From: JBIKWM01 sp044356305
GTDB taxonomy: Bacteria; Bacteroidota; Bacteroidia; UBA10329
Direction: 5' to 3'
Length of the DNA: 64,000 bases
NCBI GenBank assembly: GCA_044356305.1
Contig: JBIKWM010000001.1
Coordinates: 186,001-250,000, forward strand
Below, in pieces: positions 16,131 to 23,814 of this stretch. The number at the start of each line of letters is the position of its first letter. Position 1 is the stretch's first letter. A model generated the notes under the pieces. It searched no databases. It saw only the letters and a list, made by a program, of their open reading frames with translations, and had not been told where the DNA came from. Both the position numbers and the translations under genes were made by a program.

Positions 16131-17501
16131 TTACCCGAAAATGGCCTTGAAGGCCTCATCGACCCGCGAAACGGCAATGATCTCAATGTCCTTGCGGGTA
16201 GTGACATCGGCACCGAGACTGCGCTTTGAAATGACCATGCGCCTCATTCCCATCTTGGCCGCCTCATCAATGCGCTGAGCGGTACGGCTAATGGGCCTTA
16301 TTTCTCCGCTCAGGCCCACCTCGGCCGCCAGACATGTGCCGCTGGGCACGGGTATGTCCTCTGACGATGAGAGCACCGCGCATATCACTCCAAGGTCCAT
16401 TGCAGGGTCATCGACCCGGATGCCGCCTGTTATGTTCAGGAAAACATCCTTTGCTCCGAGGCGGAAACCACAGCGTTTCTCAAGCACCGCCAGAAGCATG
16501 TTGAGCCTGCGCAGGTCAAAGCCCGTAGTGCTGCGCTGCGGAGTGCCATACACCGCGCTGCTAACAAGGGCCTGCACCTCAATGAGCATGGGCCTTATGC
16601 CCTCCAACGATGCCGCAATGGCCACCCCGCTGAGACCCGAATCGCGGTCGGGGGCCAGCACGCTGCTGGGGTCGGTCACTGCTTGCAGACCGCTGCCCGA
16701 CATCTCGTAAATACCGAGCTCGGGTGTGCTGCCGAACCGGTTCTTGATGGAACGCAACATCCGGAACATATGGTGGCGGTCGCCCTCAAACTGCAACACG
16801 GTATCGACCATGTGCTCCAGCAGCTTGGGACCCGCAATGGTGCCGTCTTTGGTGATATGGCCTACAAGTACCACCGGTACCCCGGTCTCTTTGGCATATC
16901 GTAGAAACTCGCCCGCACATTCGCGGATCTGCGACACGCTGCCCGGGGGCGAATCTATCAGGTCAGAATGCAGTGTCTGCACCGAATCGACAATGACCAG
17001 GTCAGGGCGCATCTGACGCAGTTGGCTGAATATGGCCGTGGTAGAGGTCTCAGTGTACACATCGCAGCGGGTGGTGACGAGCCCAAGACGCTCGGCCCTC
17101 ATGCGTATCTGCCCTTCGCTCTCCTCACCCGAGATATAGAGCACATGCCTATCGGGCCAGCGCAAGGCTGTCTGCAACAGCAGGGTCGACTTGCCTATGC
17201 CCGGCTCACCGCCCATGAGGATGAGCGACCCCGGGACTATGCCTCCGCCCAACACCCTGTTCAATTCGGTATCGGGCAGTGGCATGCGGGCCTCCTCGGC
17301 CCTGTCAATCTGATTTATAGGTGTGGGCTGCGTCCTGCGCGAATGACGGTCTCCGAACACTGTGCGCGACTTGGCATCGGGCACGCTCACCACTTCTTCT
17401 ACAAATGTGTTCCACTCGTTGCACGAGGGGCATCGGCCCACCCATTTAGGAGACGATGTGCCGCAGCTTTGGCAATGGAAGACAGTCTTAGGCTTTGACA
17501 C
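16131..17501 (-). CDS. radA: DNA repair protein RadA
   Basis: 456 residues, full length. An N-terminal zinc finger (Cys10, Cys13, Cys24, Cys27) precedes a RecA-like ATPase with Walker A GGEPGIGKST (~97), the RadA-specific KNRFG motif (~253), and a C-terminal Lon-protease-like domain (GGIRVDDPAMDL, GLSGEIRPI). RadA promotes branch migration of recombination intermediates and helps repair stalled forks. It is the last gene of a minus-strand run panD, flippase-like gene, lipoprotein, radA, with only 18 bp to the lipoprotein stop, an arrangement I recognise from other Bacteroidota. Confidence 0.97.
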   Translation of the reverse strand: MSKPKTVFHCQSCGTSSPKWVGRCPSCNEWNTFVEEVVSVPDAKSRTVFGDRHSRRTQPTPINQIDRAEEARMPLPDTELNRVLGGGIVPGSLILMGGEPGIGKSTLLLQTALRWPDRHVLYISGEESEGQIRMRAERLGLVTTRCDVYTETSTTAIFSQLRQMRPDLVIVDSVQTLHSDLIDSPPGSVSQIRECAGEFLRYAKETGVPVVLVGHITKDGTIAGPKLLEHMVDTVLQFEGDRHHMFRMLRSIKNRFGSTPELGIYEMSGSGLQAVTDPSSVLAPDRDSGLSGVAIAASLEGIRPMLIEVQALVSSAVYGTPQRSTTGFDLRRLNMLLAVLEKRCGFRLGAKDVFLNITGGIRVDDPAMDLGVICAVLSSSEDIPVPSGTCLAAEVGLSGEIRPISRTAQRIDEAAKMGMRRMVISKRSLGADVTTRKDIEIIAVSRVDEAFKAIFG

Positions 17502-17519
17502 GGCCTGACTGTGGCGATA

Positions 17520-17954
17520 TCAATTGACGCGGGTGAATTCCCTGATAACGTGGCCCCCTTGGCTCTCGGTGTCGAGGCGCATTATCTCCTCGTCTATCTC
17601 CACAATGGTCCACTCCCCTTCGCTCACCTGCGGAGTGGCCCACTGTTGCTGACCGTTCACCGTCAGATTCGAGATGCTGATAACCGCATCAATGAACTCG
17701 GCTTTTGTCTCATAATCGGCATCGGCAATCACAAAAAAATCCGGTCCACCGGGAATGGGCGGATTCGGGTACTTGTAGATGTTGAGGCGACCATCAGTGA
17801 AATCCCACACGTAATAGTTGGGGTCGCTGATGTTATTCATGTTGAACAGTTGCCACTTGCCGCTCAATCCATCGATCTTTGACTGCGAGCAGCCCGATAT
17901 TCCTACCACATAGGCAACAAGGGCGAAGGGAATGAACAATTTGCGAAGCGACAT
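17520..17954 (-). CDS. Lipocalin-like hypothetical lipoprotein
   Basis: 144 residues with a lipobox (VVGISGC, Cys22). The mature ~120 residues open with LSGKWQLFNMNN and continue in beta strands ending in a basic stretch, the usual look of small lipocalin-like lipoproteins in Bacteroidota (a GxW near the start of the barrel). It lies between the flippase-like gene and radA in the panD operon. Ligand and role are unknown. Confidence 0.78.
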   Translation of the reverse strand: MSLRKLFIPFALVAYVVGISGCSQSKIDGLSGKWQLFNMNNISDPNYYVWDFTDGRLNIYKYPNPPIPGGPDFFVIADADYETKAEFIDAVISISNLTVNGQQQWATPQVSEGEWTIVEIDEEIMRLDTESQGGHVIREFTRVN

Positions 17955-17991
17955 GACGACCTGCGTTGTGTGAAAAGCGGGTTAAAGGTAA

Positions 17992-19017
17992 TCAGGCTTG
18001 AGTATCTGCGGCCACCACCTTGTTGCGGCCACGGTTGTAAATGGGCATAAGCAGCAATGACACGCCACCGAACATGACCAACATGAGGGTCTGGGCTGTC
18101 CAGACGAGCCAACCGAGCGCAAGGCCCTCCTCTTGCGGTATGCCGTATAGGATGAGCGCCTGCCCAACGGCCACCGGATACACGCCTATGCCGCCCTGAA
18201 CCACTGCAATGCTCATACTGGCCACCACAAACGATGACAGCACCGCCCCGAACGATGCGTGGGCTGTGCCGGGCATGGAAAGGAACGGGGTCCAGAACAT
18301 GAGCACGTACATGGCCCAGATGAACACCGTGTGGAGAATGAATTTCCAGTTGTCCTCCATTCGGATAATGGCCAGGATGCCGTCCATGAGTCCGGCCATG
18401 GAGGCGCGGGCCCGTGCGAATACCGGATGGTCGGAGTGCCGCATCAGGCGCCAGAGCATCCAAATGCCAGCTATGACGGCTGCCATGGCCACTCCCATCT
18501 TAATAAGAAGGCCGCTCAAAGGCCGATCCTGTAGGTACTGGTTGAGCAGTTGGCCAACGAGTCCGCCTATCACATCGAGTTGTATCAGTACCACCACCAC
18601 CACTATCAGTGCAAGAATGACCAGATCGGCCACGCGCTCGGCTATCACAGTGCCGAAAAGTTTGCCGAAAGGAGCACCCTCGTACTTGGTCATCACGGCA
18701 CAGCGGGTGGCTTCGCCCACGCGGTTAAAGGCCAGATTGGCGATGTAACTGATCATCACCGCAAAAAAACTATTGAGCAATCTGGGCTTATAGTTGAGCG
18801 GTGCCAACATGTATTTCCAACGATAGGCACGGCTTATATGGCTCAGCAGACCAATGATCACACTGACCCACACCCAGAAGTAATCGGCCTCGCGGAAAGA
18901 CTGTTTGATGTTCTCTATCTGCTGCGCGCTGAGCTGGTCGTACTGGTACCAGATCACATATACGCCCAAGGCAAGGGGCAGCCCTACCGTGATGAGGTTT
19001 ATGAGAAACTTCTTCAA
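17992..19017 (-). CDS. Lysylphosphatidylglycerol synthase TM-region / UPF0104 flippase-like protein
   Basis: 341 residues with about eight hydrophobic segments. Motifs of the LPG_synthase_TM (UPF0104/AglD-like) family are visible: AYRWKYML near residue 65, FFAVMISYIANLAFNRVGEATRCAVM, and GGIGVYPVAVGQALILYG near 280. It has only the membrane part, without the catalytic synthase domain of MprF, so lipid or polyprenyl-linked substrate flipping is the likely role. The ATG overlaps the panD stop by 4 bp, giving translational coupling. Confidence 0.9.
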   Translation of the reverse strand: MKKFLINLITVGLPLALGVYVIWYQYDQLSAQQIENIKQSFREADYFWVWVSVIIGLLSHISRAYRWKYMLAPLNYKPRLLNSFFAVMISYIANLAFNRVGEATRCAVMTKYEGAPFGKLFGTVIAERVADLVILALIVVVVVLIQLDVIGGLVGQLLNQYLQDRPLSGLLIKMGVAMAAVIAGIWMLWRLMRHSDHPVFARARASMAGLMDGILAIIRMEDNWKFILHTVFIWAMYVLMFWTPFLSMPGTAHASFGAVLSSFVVASMSIAVVQGGIGVYPVAVGQALILYGIPQEEGLALGWLVWTAQTLMLVMFGGVSLLLMPIYNRGRNKVVAADTQA

Positions 19018-19376
19018 ACCGTGGCCTGTGGCAGCCTGTTGGTGGCGGTGTCAGGGAAAATGAGCACCGGGCGGTAGGTCTTCGCCTCCTCGCGCGGCAG
19101 GATGCAGTAGGCTATGACAATGACCACATCGCCTACAGCCACCTTACGAGCAGCGGGCCCGTTGAGGCAGATGCCGCCTTTGCCGCGCTCGCCTTTGATC
19201 ACGTATGTCTCGAGTCGCTCACCGTTGTTGAGGTTCACCACCTGCACCTTCTCGCCCTCCATCAGGTCCGCTGCATCCATCAGATCTTCGTCTATGGTAA
19301 TGCTCCCGATGTAGTTCAGGTCGGCCTCGGTGACCGTGACGCGGTGAATCTTGCTCTTGAGTACGTGAACCAGCAT
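19014..19376 (-). CDS. panD: Aspartate 1-decarboxylase
   Basis: 120 residues. PanD converts aspartate to beta-alanine, the other substrate of PanC. It is made as a proenzyme and self-cleaves at Gly24-Ser25 (NYIGSITID) to create the pyruvoyl cofactor; the cleavage site is at the same position as in E. coli. Other active-site residues (Lys9, His11, and NGPAAR near 74) are present. It heads an operon with the flippase-like gene, a lipoprotein and radA, and has a TAATTTCG promoter element 21 bp before the ATG. panC is separate (7621). Confidence 0.97.
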   Translation of the reverse strand: MLVHVLKSKIHRVTVTEADLNYIGSITIDEDLMDAADLMEGEKVQVVNLNNGERLETYVIKGERGKGGICLNGPAARKVAVGDVVIVIAYCILPREEAKTYRPVLIFPDTATNRLPQATV

Positions 19377-19397
19377 GAGGCTTTCTGTAAGGGCGCG

Positions 19398-19405
19398 CGA
19401 AATTA
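19398..19405 (-). promoter_or_regulatory. -7 promoter element of the panD operon
   Basis: TAATTTCG on the minus strand, 21 bp upstream of the panD ATG; fits the TAnnTT(T/C)G pattern seen before several other genes here. Confidence 0.5.
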
Positions 19406-19489
19406 GGCACGCAGCAGCTTATTGGTCATCTGCCTCATTCTGCCTGGACTGGCCTCGCAGACCCCATTATTCAGCCGGGCTTAAAGACC

Positions 19490-21067
19490 TCACTTCAACT
19501 TCTCCTTCTTCCCGATACTATCGAGCTGCAAGGCGGCAAGGCCCACTTTGATCCAGTTCTTTTTGCGGGAGAAGAGTCCATCAATCACATCGCTCAGGAG
19601 GGTGTACTTGCCCTTGGTGAACGGATACCAGTTGGGCTCAATGATGTCGCTGTCCTTATCAATAAGTACGGACTTGGTGTGGCTGAAGGTGAGCAGGCCG
19701 GCCTCGCCCTTGTAACGCCCGAAGCCGCTGTTCTTCACCCCACCGAAGGGTAGGTAGGGGTTGCCCTCGTTGAGCATGTGGTTGTTGATGCACAGGTTGC
19801 CGGTCTTGATGGCCCTTGCCACGCGCTCGCCCCGGCTGATGTCCTTGCTCCAGATGCTACCACCAAGGCCATATTCGCTGTCGTTGGCAAGGCGAATCAC
19901 TTCCTCCTCGGTCTTGAACCTCATGATGGGAATCACGGGCCCGAAGGTCTCGTCCATCATCACTTTCATGGTGTGGTCCACATCTACAAGTACGGTGGGC
20001 GGAAAATGATGGGTGCCTGCCTCGCGGCTGCCACCGCACAGCACCTTGGCGCCTTTGGCCACTGCATCCTGTATGTGATCTTCAATGATGCGCAGTTGGA
20101 ACTCGGTAGTGACGCAGCCTACATCGCAGTCCTCGGCAGTGCTGATGTCGCGCCCCGCGTGCGATGGGCGGAGTTTCTTGCTGCGGTCCACGATCATCTC
20201 CACAAATCGGTCGTACACCTTCTCGTGCACGTAGCACCTCTCCACACTGGTGCAGCTCTGGCCAGCGGTGGTGTAGCCACCCCACATGATCCCGTTCACA
20301 GCCCGCTCTATGTTGACATCATCGAACACGATGGTGGCATCCTTGCCGCCCAGCTCGAGGTCAACTGGAATCAGGTACTGGGCACATTGGGCCATGATCT
20401 TGCGGCCGGTGCGGCAGCTGCCGGTGAAGTGCACCTTGTCGGGCCGCGCATCAATGCAGCGCTGGCCGGTGATGCCCGAGCCATACACGATCTGGATGGC
20501 ATCTTTCATGAATCCGCTCTTGGTCATGATCTCCTCCATCAGACCTTGAAGAGGTGTCACCTCGCTGGGTTTGGCCACCACGGCATTGCCCGCCAGAAAG
20601 GCCATGATGCCCGGCACCAGAGCCTGATATAGAGGATAGTTCCAAGGTGGGATGACCAAGATCACGCCCATCGGCTCTATCCACAGTTCGCTCTTTTTGC
20701 CTAATAGGACGAGCGGGATGGGCACTTTGACGCGTTCGACCAGCACTTTGGGCGCCAGCTTGGCGAAAACATCTATCACATCAATGATCTCGAATATCTC
20801 CGAAGTCATGCCGTCCACCCTCGATTTGCCTGTCTCGTGTATGATGCGGGTAAGGATCTCCTCGCGGTGGGCAATGATGTGGTCCTTGATCTTGAGCACT
20901 TCCTCTACCCGCTGCGCCACACTCATGGCCTGAATGCGGGGCTGAATGGCACGGGCGCGGTTAAATGCCTGATCAACGGCCTCTTGCGAGGTCTCCTCAA
21001 TGGAGTAGAGGTGTTTGCGGGTGATGGGGCTCACCACCGCGATGGTCTGAGTAAGTGTGGGTTCCAT
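19490..21067 (-). CDS. NAD(P)-dependent aldehyde dehydrogenase
   Basis: 525 residues of the aldehyde dehydrogenase superfamily; oxidises an aldehyde to the acid in the cytoplasm. The catalytic Cys272 lies in TTAGQSCTSVE and the general base Glu238 in LELGGKDA; the cofactor region has PPWNYPLYQAL and FTGSCRTGRKI; NMLNEGNPYLPFGGVKNSGFG-like C-terminal motifs are intact. It resembles the long-chain or membrane-linked (class 3/YwdH-like) branch by its C-terminal ~40-residue basic tail (LFSRKKNWIKVGLAALQL), which may form an amphipathic membrane anchor. It is a single-gene unit; TATCTTCG lies 18 bp before the ATG. The physiological aldehyde is not evident. Confidence 0.93.
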   Translation of the reverse strand: MEPTLTQTIAVVSPITRKHLYSIEETSQEAVDQAFNRARAIQPRIQAMSVAQRVEEVLKIKDHIIAHREEILTRIIHETGKSRVDGMTSEIFEIIDVIDVFAKLAPKVLVERVKVPIPLVLLGKKSELWIEPMGVILVIPPWNYPLYQALVPGIMAFLAGNAVVAKPSEVTPLQGLMEEIMTKSGFMKDAIQIVYGSGITGQRCIDARPDKVHFTGSCRTGRKIMAQCAQYLIPVDLELGGKDATIVFDDVNIERAVNGIMWGGYTTAGQSCTSVERCYVHEKVYDRFVEMIVDRSKKLRPSHAGRDISTAEDCDVGCVTTEFQLRIIEDHIQDAVAKGAKVLCGGSREAGTHHFPPTVLVDVDHTMKVMMDETFGPVIPIMRFKTEEEVIRLANDSEYGLGGSIWSKDISRGERVARAIKTGNLCINNHMLNEGNPYLPFGGVKNSGFGRYKGEAGLLTFSHTKSVLIDKDSDIIEPNWYPFTKGKYTLLSDVIDGLFSRKKNWIKVGLAALQLDSIGKKEKLK

Positions 21068-21085
21068 GGCTCTTTTCGGGGTTCC

Positions 21086-21093
21086 CGAAGATA
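21086..21093 (-). promoter_or_regulatory. -7 promoter element of the aldehyde dehydrogenase gene
   Basis: TATCTTCG on the minus strand, 18 bp before the ATG at 21067. Confidence 0.5.
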
Positions 21094-21107
21094 GAGAGCC
21101 GAAACGC

Positions 21108-22253
21108 CTATCGGCCCCTTAGTTTGCGCAGGCCATGCACCACGGGCTGCAGATATTTCCGGTAAAGGCTGATGTAGGACGGATAGGCTGAATGGAGCAC
21201 CTCGGGCGAGTTGATATATGCCTTGAAAGAATCTTCGGTGAAGCCCAGTTTCTTGATCACGTACGTACGGTCCTCTTCCAATTGGGCCGGGCTCGGATAG
21301 GGTGATCTTTCAAGCTCGGCAACAACTTCCTCGCGGGTCATCTGACCCGAGCAGATGAGAGTGCTGAGGTGGCTCTTCCTTTTATCGACCCCGAATTTCT
21401 CTGGCAGTATATAGCCCTGATAGAACCGGGTGAAAATGCTCTCGTAATGCTTGGCCCCGTAGTCGCGCCAATTGAGTTCGCGGGCCATCTCCTCCTTGGC
21501 CGCCATCTTGTTATAGGGCATGTAATTGAGGAGCGGGAACATGCGATAGCCCAAGAAATTGGTGAGCAGCAGGAACTTCGGGTAGCTGATGATGGGGGTG
21601 GTGCGCAGCGGGATACTACCGAACTTTCTATGGATGCTGCGCAGGTTGAGGGTATCGAACTTGTGGTGTATCCACCTTTCGGGTATGAAACCCTCGGTGA
21701 CCAGATTGTGCCCGCTCAGGATGTAGCGCACCCCGTACTTGCTGGCAGTATTGTACAGAGCCGCCATAATTGCATGGTCGCTCGGAATCTCAAGGTCAAT
21801 CACACCGGCCCTGAAATAGCTCAGCTGCAGGTCGCGGAATTCCTTCCAGTCAATCACGTGGGTGTAGAGGTCGATACCAAGCCCCGTTACCGTTGTCTCA
21901 ATGTTCTTGACCGCCAGCTCTGAGTCCCAACCGTTATCGAGGTGCACGGCCAGTGGCCTCAATCCCAGTTGTTTCACCTTGTATGCCACATAGGTGCTGT
22001 CGACCCCACCGCTCAGGCCGATGATGCAGTCGTAGCGTTTGCCACTGCCATTGCGCCTGATATCGTCCAGAATGCTTTCGAGTTCGCGCTTCGCATCTCG
22101 CTCAGAGAGCATCTCGCGGCTGACAGAATCATCGTACGTGCGGCAGTGGTTGCAAAGGCCGTCTGCATCAAAATGAATGGCAGGGTCATCGGCCGTGCTA
22201 AGTACACAGCGCACACACTGGCGGTACCCGCTCTTCGGTTTCTCCCACCTCAT
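21108..22253 (-). CDS. N-acetyl sugar amidotransferase (WbpG/WbuX-like)
   Basis: 381 residues. A Cys4 zinc-like cluster (Cys13, Cys16, Cys34, Cys37) precedes an ATP-PPase with the PP-loop SGGVDST near residue 79. This is the WbpG/PseA-type family, which uses ammonia from a glutaminase/synthase pair to turn an N-acetyl group of a nucleotide sugar into an acetamidino group during surface polysaccharide synthesis. The next two genes upstream are exactly the ammonia-supplying HisH- and HisF-like partners; the ATG overlaps the HisF-like stop by 4 bp. No glycosyltransferase cluster surrounds the trio, which is unusual. Start chosen by the overlap. Confidence 0.9.
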   Translation of the reverse strand: MRWEKPKSGYRQCVRCVLSTADDPAIHFDADGLCNHCRTYDDSVSREMLSERDAKRELESILDDIRRNGSGKRYDCIIGLSGGVDSTYVAYKVKQLGLRPLAVHLDNGWDSELAVKNIETTVTGLGIDLYTHVIDWKEFRDLQLSYFRAGVIDLEIPSDHAIMAALYNTASKYGVRYILSGHNLVTEGFIPERWIHHKFDTLNLRSIHRKFGSIPLRTTPIISYPKFLLLTNFLGYRMFPLLNYMPYNKMAAKEEMARELNWRDYGAKHYESIFTRFYQGYILPEKFGVDKRKSHLSTLICSGQMTREEVVAELERSPYPSPAQLEEDRTYVIKKLGFTEDSFKAYINSPEVLHSAYPSYISLYRKYLQPVVHGLRKLRGR

Positions 22254-23014
22254 GCGGCCACCAATCTGCGTTCAAGTTCTGAATAAGGCGGGTAGCTGAT
22301 CAGCACAGCGCGGTTGATGCCCTGAAAAACAAACATACTACCGGCTGCCACTGCTTGCGCCCCTGCCTGCACGCCCTGTGCAAGGTGGTCAATGTTGCCT
22401 GCACCCCCCATGGCAATGATGGGCACATTCACAGTTTTTGCCACACGGCTTATCAGGGCGGTGTCGTAGCCCTCCATGGTGCCATCGCGGTCAATGCTGT
22501 TTATCAATATCTCGCCACAGCCCAGGTCCTCGAGCCTGCGCGCGTGGTCCTCAGGACTTGCACCGGTGTTCTTCCTGCCCCGTGCGGTATGCACCCGATA
22601 ACGGCCCAGCAGGTCGCGGCTCACATCCATACTGCCCACCACCGATGAGCTGCCCACTGCCTTAGCGGCATCGCTGAGCAGTGTGGGATTCTCGATGGCT
22701 GCGGTGTTGAATGAGACCTTTTCAATGCCCGTGCGGATGATCTCCTCCACCTGCGCCACTGTGCGAATGCCGCCACCGTAGCAAACAGGCATGAAACACT
22801 CATCGGCAAACAGGCGGATGGCATCCATATCGGGCGCCTTACTGGCAGGCGATGCATCTATATCCAGCACTATAAGCTCATCCACCTCTTTTGTGTTGAA
22901 GATCTTGATCACGTTTATCGGGTCGCCCAGATAAACGGGGTCGCGGAACCTGCGGGTCTTGACCAGACCACCGTCCGAAAGCAACAGTGCGGGTATCACT
23001 CGGTTGGTGAGCAC
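22250..23014 (-). CDS. HisF-like ammonia-channel synthase of the sugar-amidation cassette
   Basis: 254 residues, a (beta/alpha)8 barrel like the imidazole glycerol phosphate synthase cyclase subunit. It starts RVIPALLLSDGGLVKTRRF; the position of HisF catalytic Asp11 is Leu here, whereas the second catalytic Asp (SIDRDGT) is kept. With WbpG and a HisH-like glutaminase next to it, it matches the WbuZ-type paralogue that passes ammonia to the amidotransferase instead of making histidine. A true HisF would be expected beside other his genes, and none are here. Spacing is 3 bp from the HisH-like gene and a 4-bp overlap with WbpG. Confidence 0.88.
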   Translation of the reverse strand: MLTNRVIPALLLSDGGLVKTRRFRDPVYLGDPINVIKIFNTKEVDELIVLDIDASPASKAPDMDAIRLFADECFMPVCYGGGIRTVAQVEEIIRTGIEKVSFNTAAIENPTLLSDAAKAVGSSSVVGSMDVSRDLLGRYRVHTARGRKNTGASPEDHARRLEDLGCGEILINSIDRDGTMEGYDTALISRVAKTVNVPIIAMGGAGNIDHLAQGVQAGAQAVAAGSMFVFQGINRAVLISYPPYSELERRLVAA

Positions 23015-23017
23015 TGG

Positions 23018-23629
23018 TCAGTTCTGGCTGAAGTTGGTCAGCAGGGCCATCCCGAAACGGTGGCTCTTCTCGGGATGAAACTGAACACCACTCACATTGG
23101 CCCGCGCCACAGCCGAGGCGAAGGAAACTCCATGAACCGTTGTAGCGGCCACATCAGCGGCATCCGTGGGGGCGAAATGATAAGAGTGGACGAAATAGAA
23201 CCTCGGGGCATCGCCCATCCCTTTGAAAAGGATCTGCTCTCCTTGTGGCATGGCCATGTTCCAACCCATGTGCGGAATCCGCAGAGCATTGCCTTCGGTG
23301 GGCTGTCTGAACTTTATCACGCGCCCCTTTATGAGCCCAAGGCCCGGCAGCACACCTTCTTCGCTACCCTCAAACAACATCTGCGCACCGAGGCATATGC
23401 CAAGTAGCCTGGCGCCTCCGGCCACCGCTTCTCTGATAGGTCCTTCCAGGCCTGCCTCGCGAAGCCCCGTCATCCCTCGGTCAAAGGCACCGACCCCAGG
23501 GAGTATCAGCCTATCAGCCGTGCGTATCTCATCGGGTACGGCCGATATCCTGCCAGGATGGCCAATGCGCTGCAGCATGTTCAGGATAGATCCCTTGTTG
23601 CCAAGGCCGTAGTCCACTACGACAGTCAT
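23018..23629 (-). CDS. HisH-like glutamine amidotransferase of the sugar-amidation cassette
   Basis: 203 residues from ATG 23629; a TTG three codons upstream is also possible. Class I glutaminase with the nucleophile Cys79 (GICLGAQ) and the His185/Glu187 pair (FHPEKS); it releases ammonia from glutamine for its HisF-like partner. The start motif VVDYGLGNKGSI is the usual HisH N-terminus. First gene of the three-gene operon, with a TAACTTTG promoter element 29 bp upstream. In context it belongs to surface sugar amidation rather than histidine synthesis. Confidence 0.9.
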   Translation of the reverse strand: MTVVVDYGLGNKGSILNMLQRIGHPGRISAVPDEIRTADRLILPGVGAFDRGMTGLREAGLEGPIREAVAGGARLLGICLGAQMLFEGSEEGVLPGLGLIKGRVIKFRQPTEGNALRIPHMGWNMAMPQGEQILFKGMGDAPRFYFVHSYHFAPTDAADVAATTVHGVSFASAVARANVSGVQFHPEKSHRFGMALLTNFSQN

Positions 23630-23657
23630 GAAGGGCAAGGGTTGGTAATGGGGCTGA

Positions 23658-23665
23658 CAAAGTTA
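23658..23665 (-). promoter_or_regulatory. -7 promoter element of the sugar-amidation operon
   Basis: TAACTTTG on the minus strand is an exact TAnnTTTG match, 29 bp upstream of the HisH-like ATG. Confidence 0.6.
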
Positions 23666-23760
23666 ATGAGTGCCCCGCATCGCACTACGTGAAACACGCA
23701 GCTAATCGAAACTTAATCTCCATGATTATCAATGACATACTCAATCACTATAAATTGAAA

Positions 23761-23799
23761 AATCCCTGACAGGTATAATACAAACACCTGTCAGGGATT
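23761..23799 (-). terminator. Perfect 14-bp inverted repeat terminator
   Basis: AATCCCTGACAGGT and ACCTGTCAGGGATT form a perfect stem around an 11-base A/T-rich loop, 16 bp beyond the stop of the 1412-residue protein. Lacking a long T-run, it may act as terminator or as a transcript-end stabiliser. Confidence 0.75.
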
Positions 23800-23814
23800 G
23801 ATTGATCAGAACTT

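Noticed and set aside
22250..23629. Histidine biosynthesis genes hisF and hisH
   Set aside because: Catalytic Asp11 of HisF is replaced by Leu, no other his genes are present, and a WbpG-type amidotransferase overlaps; a sugar-amidation cassette fits better.
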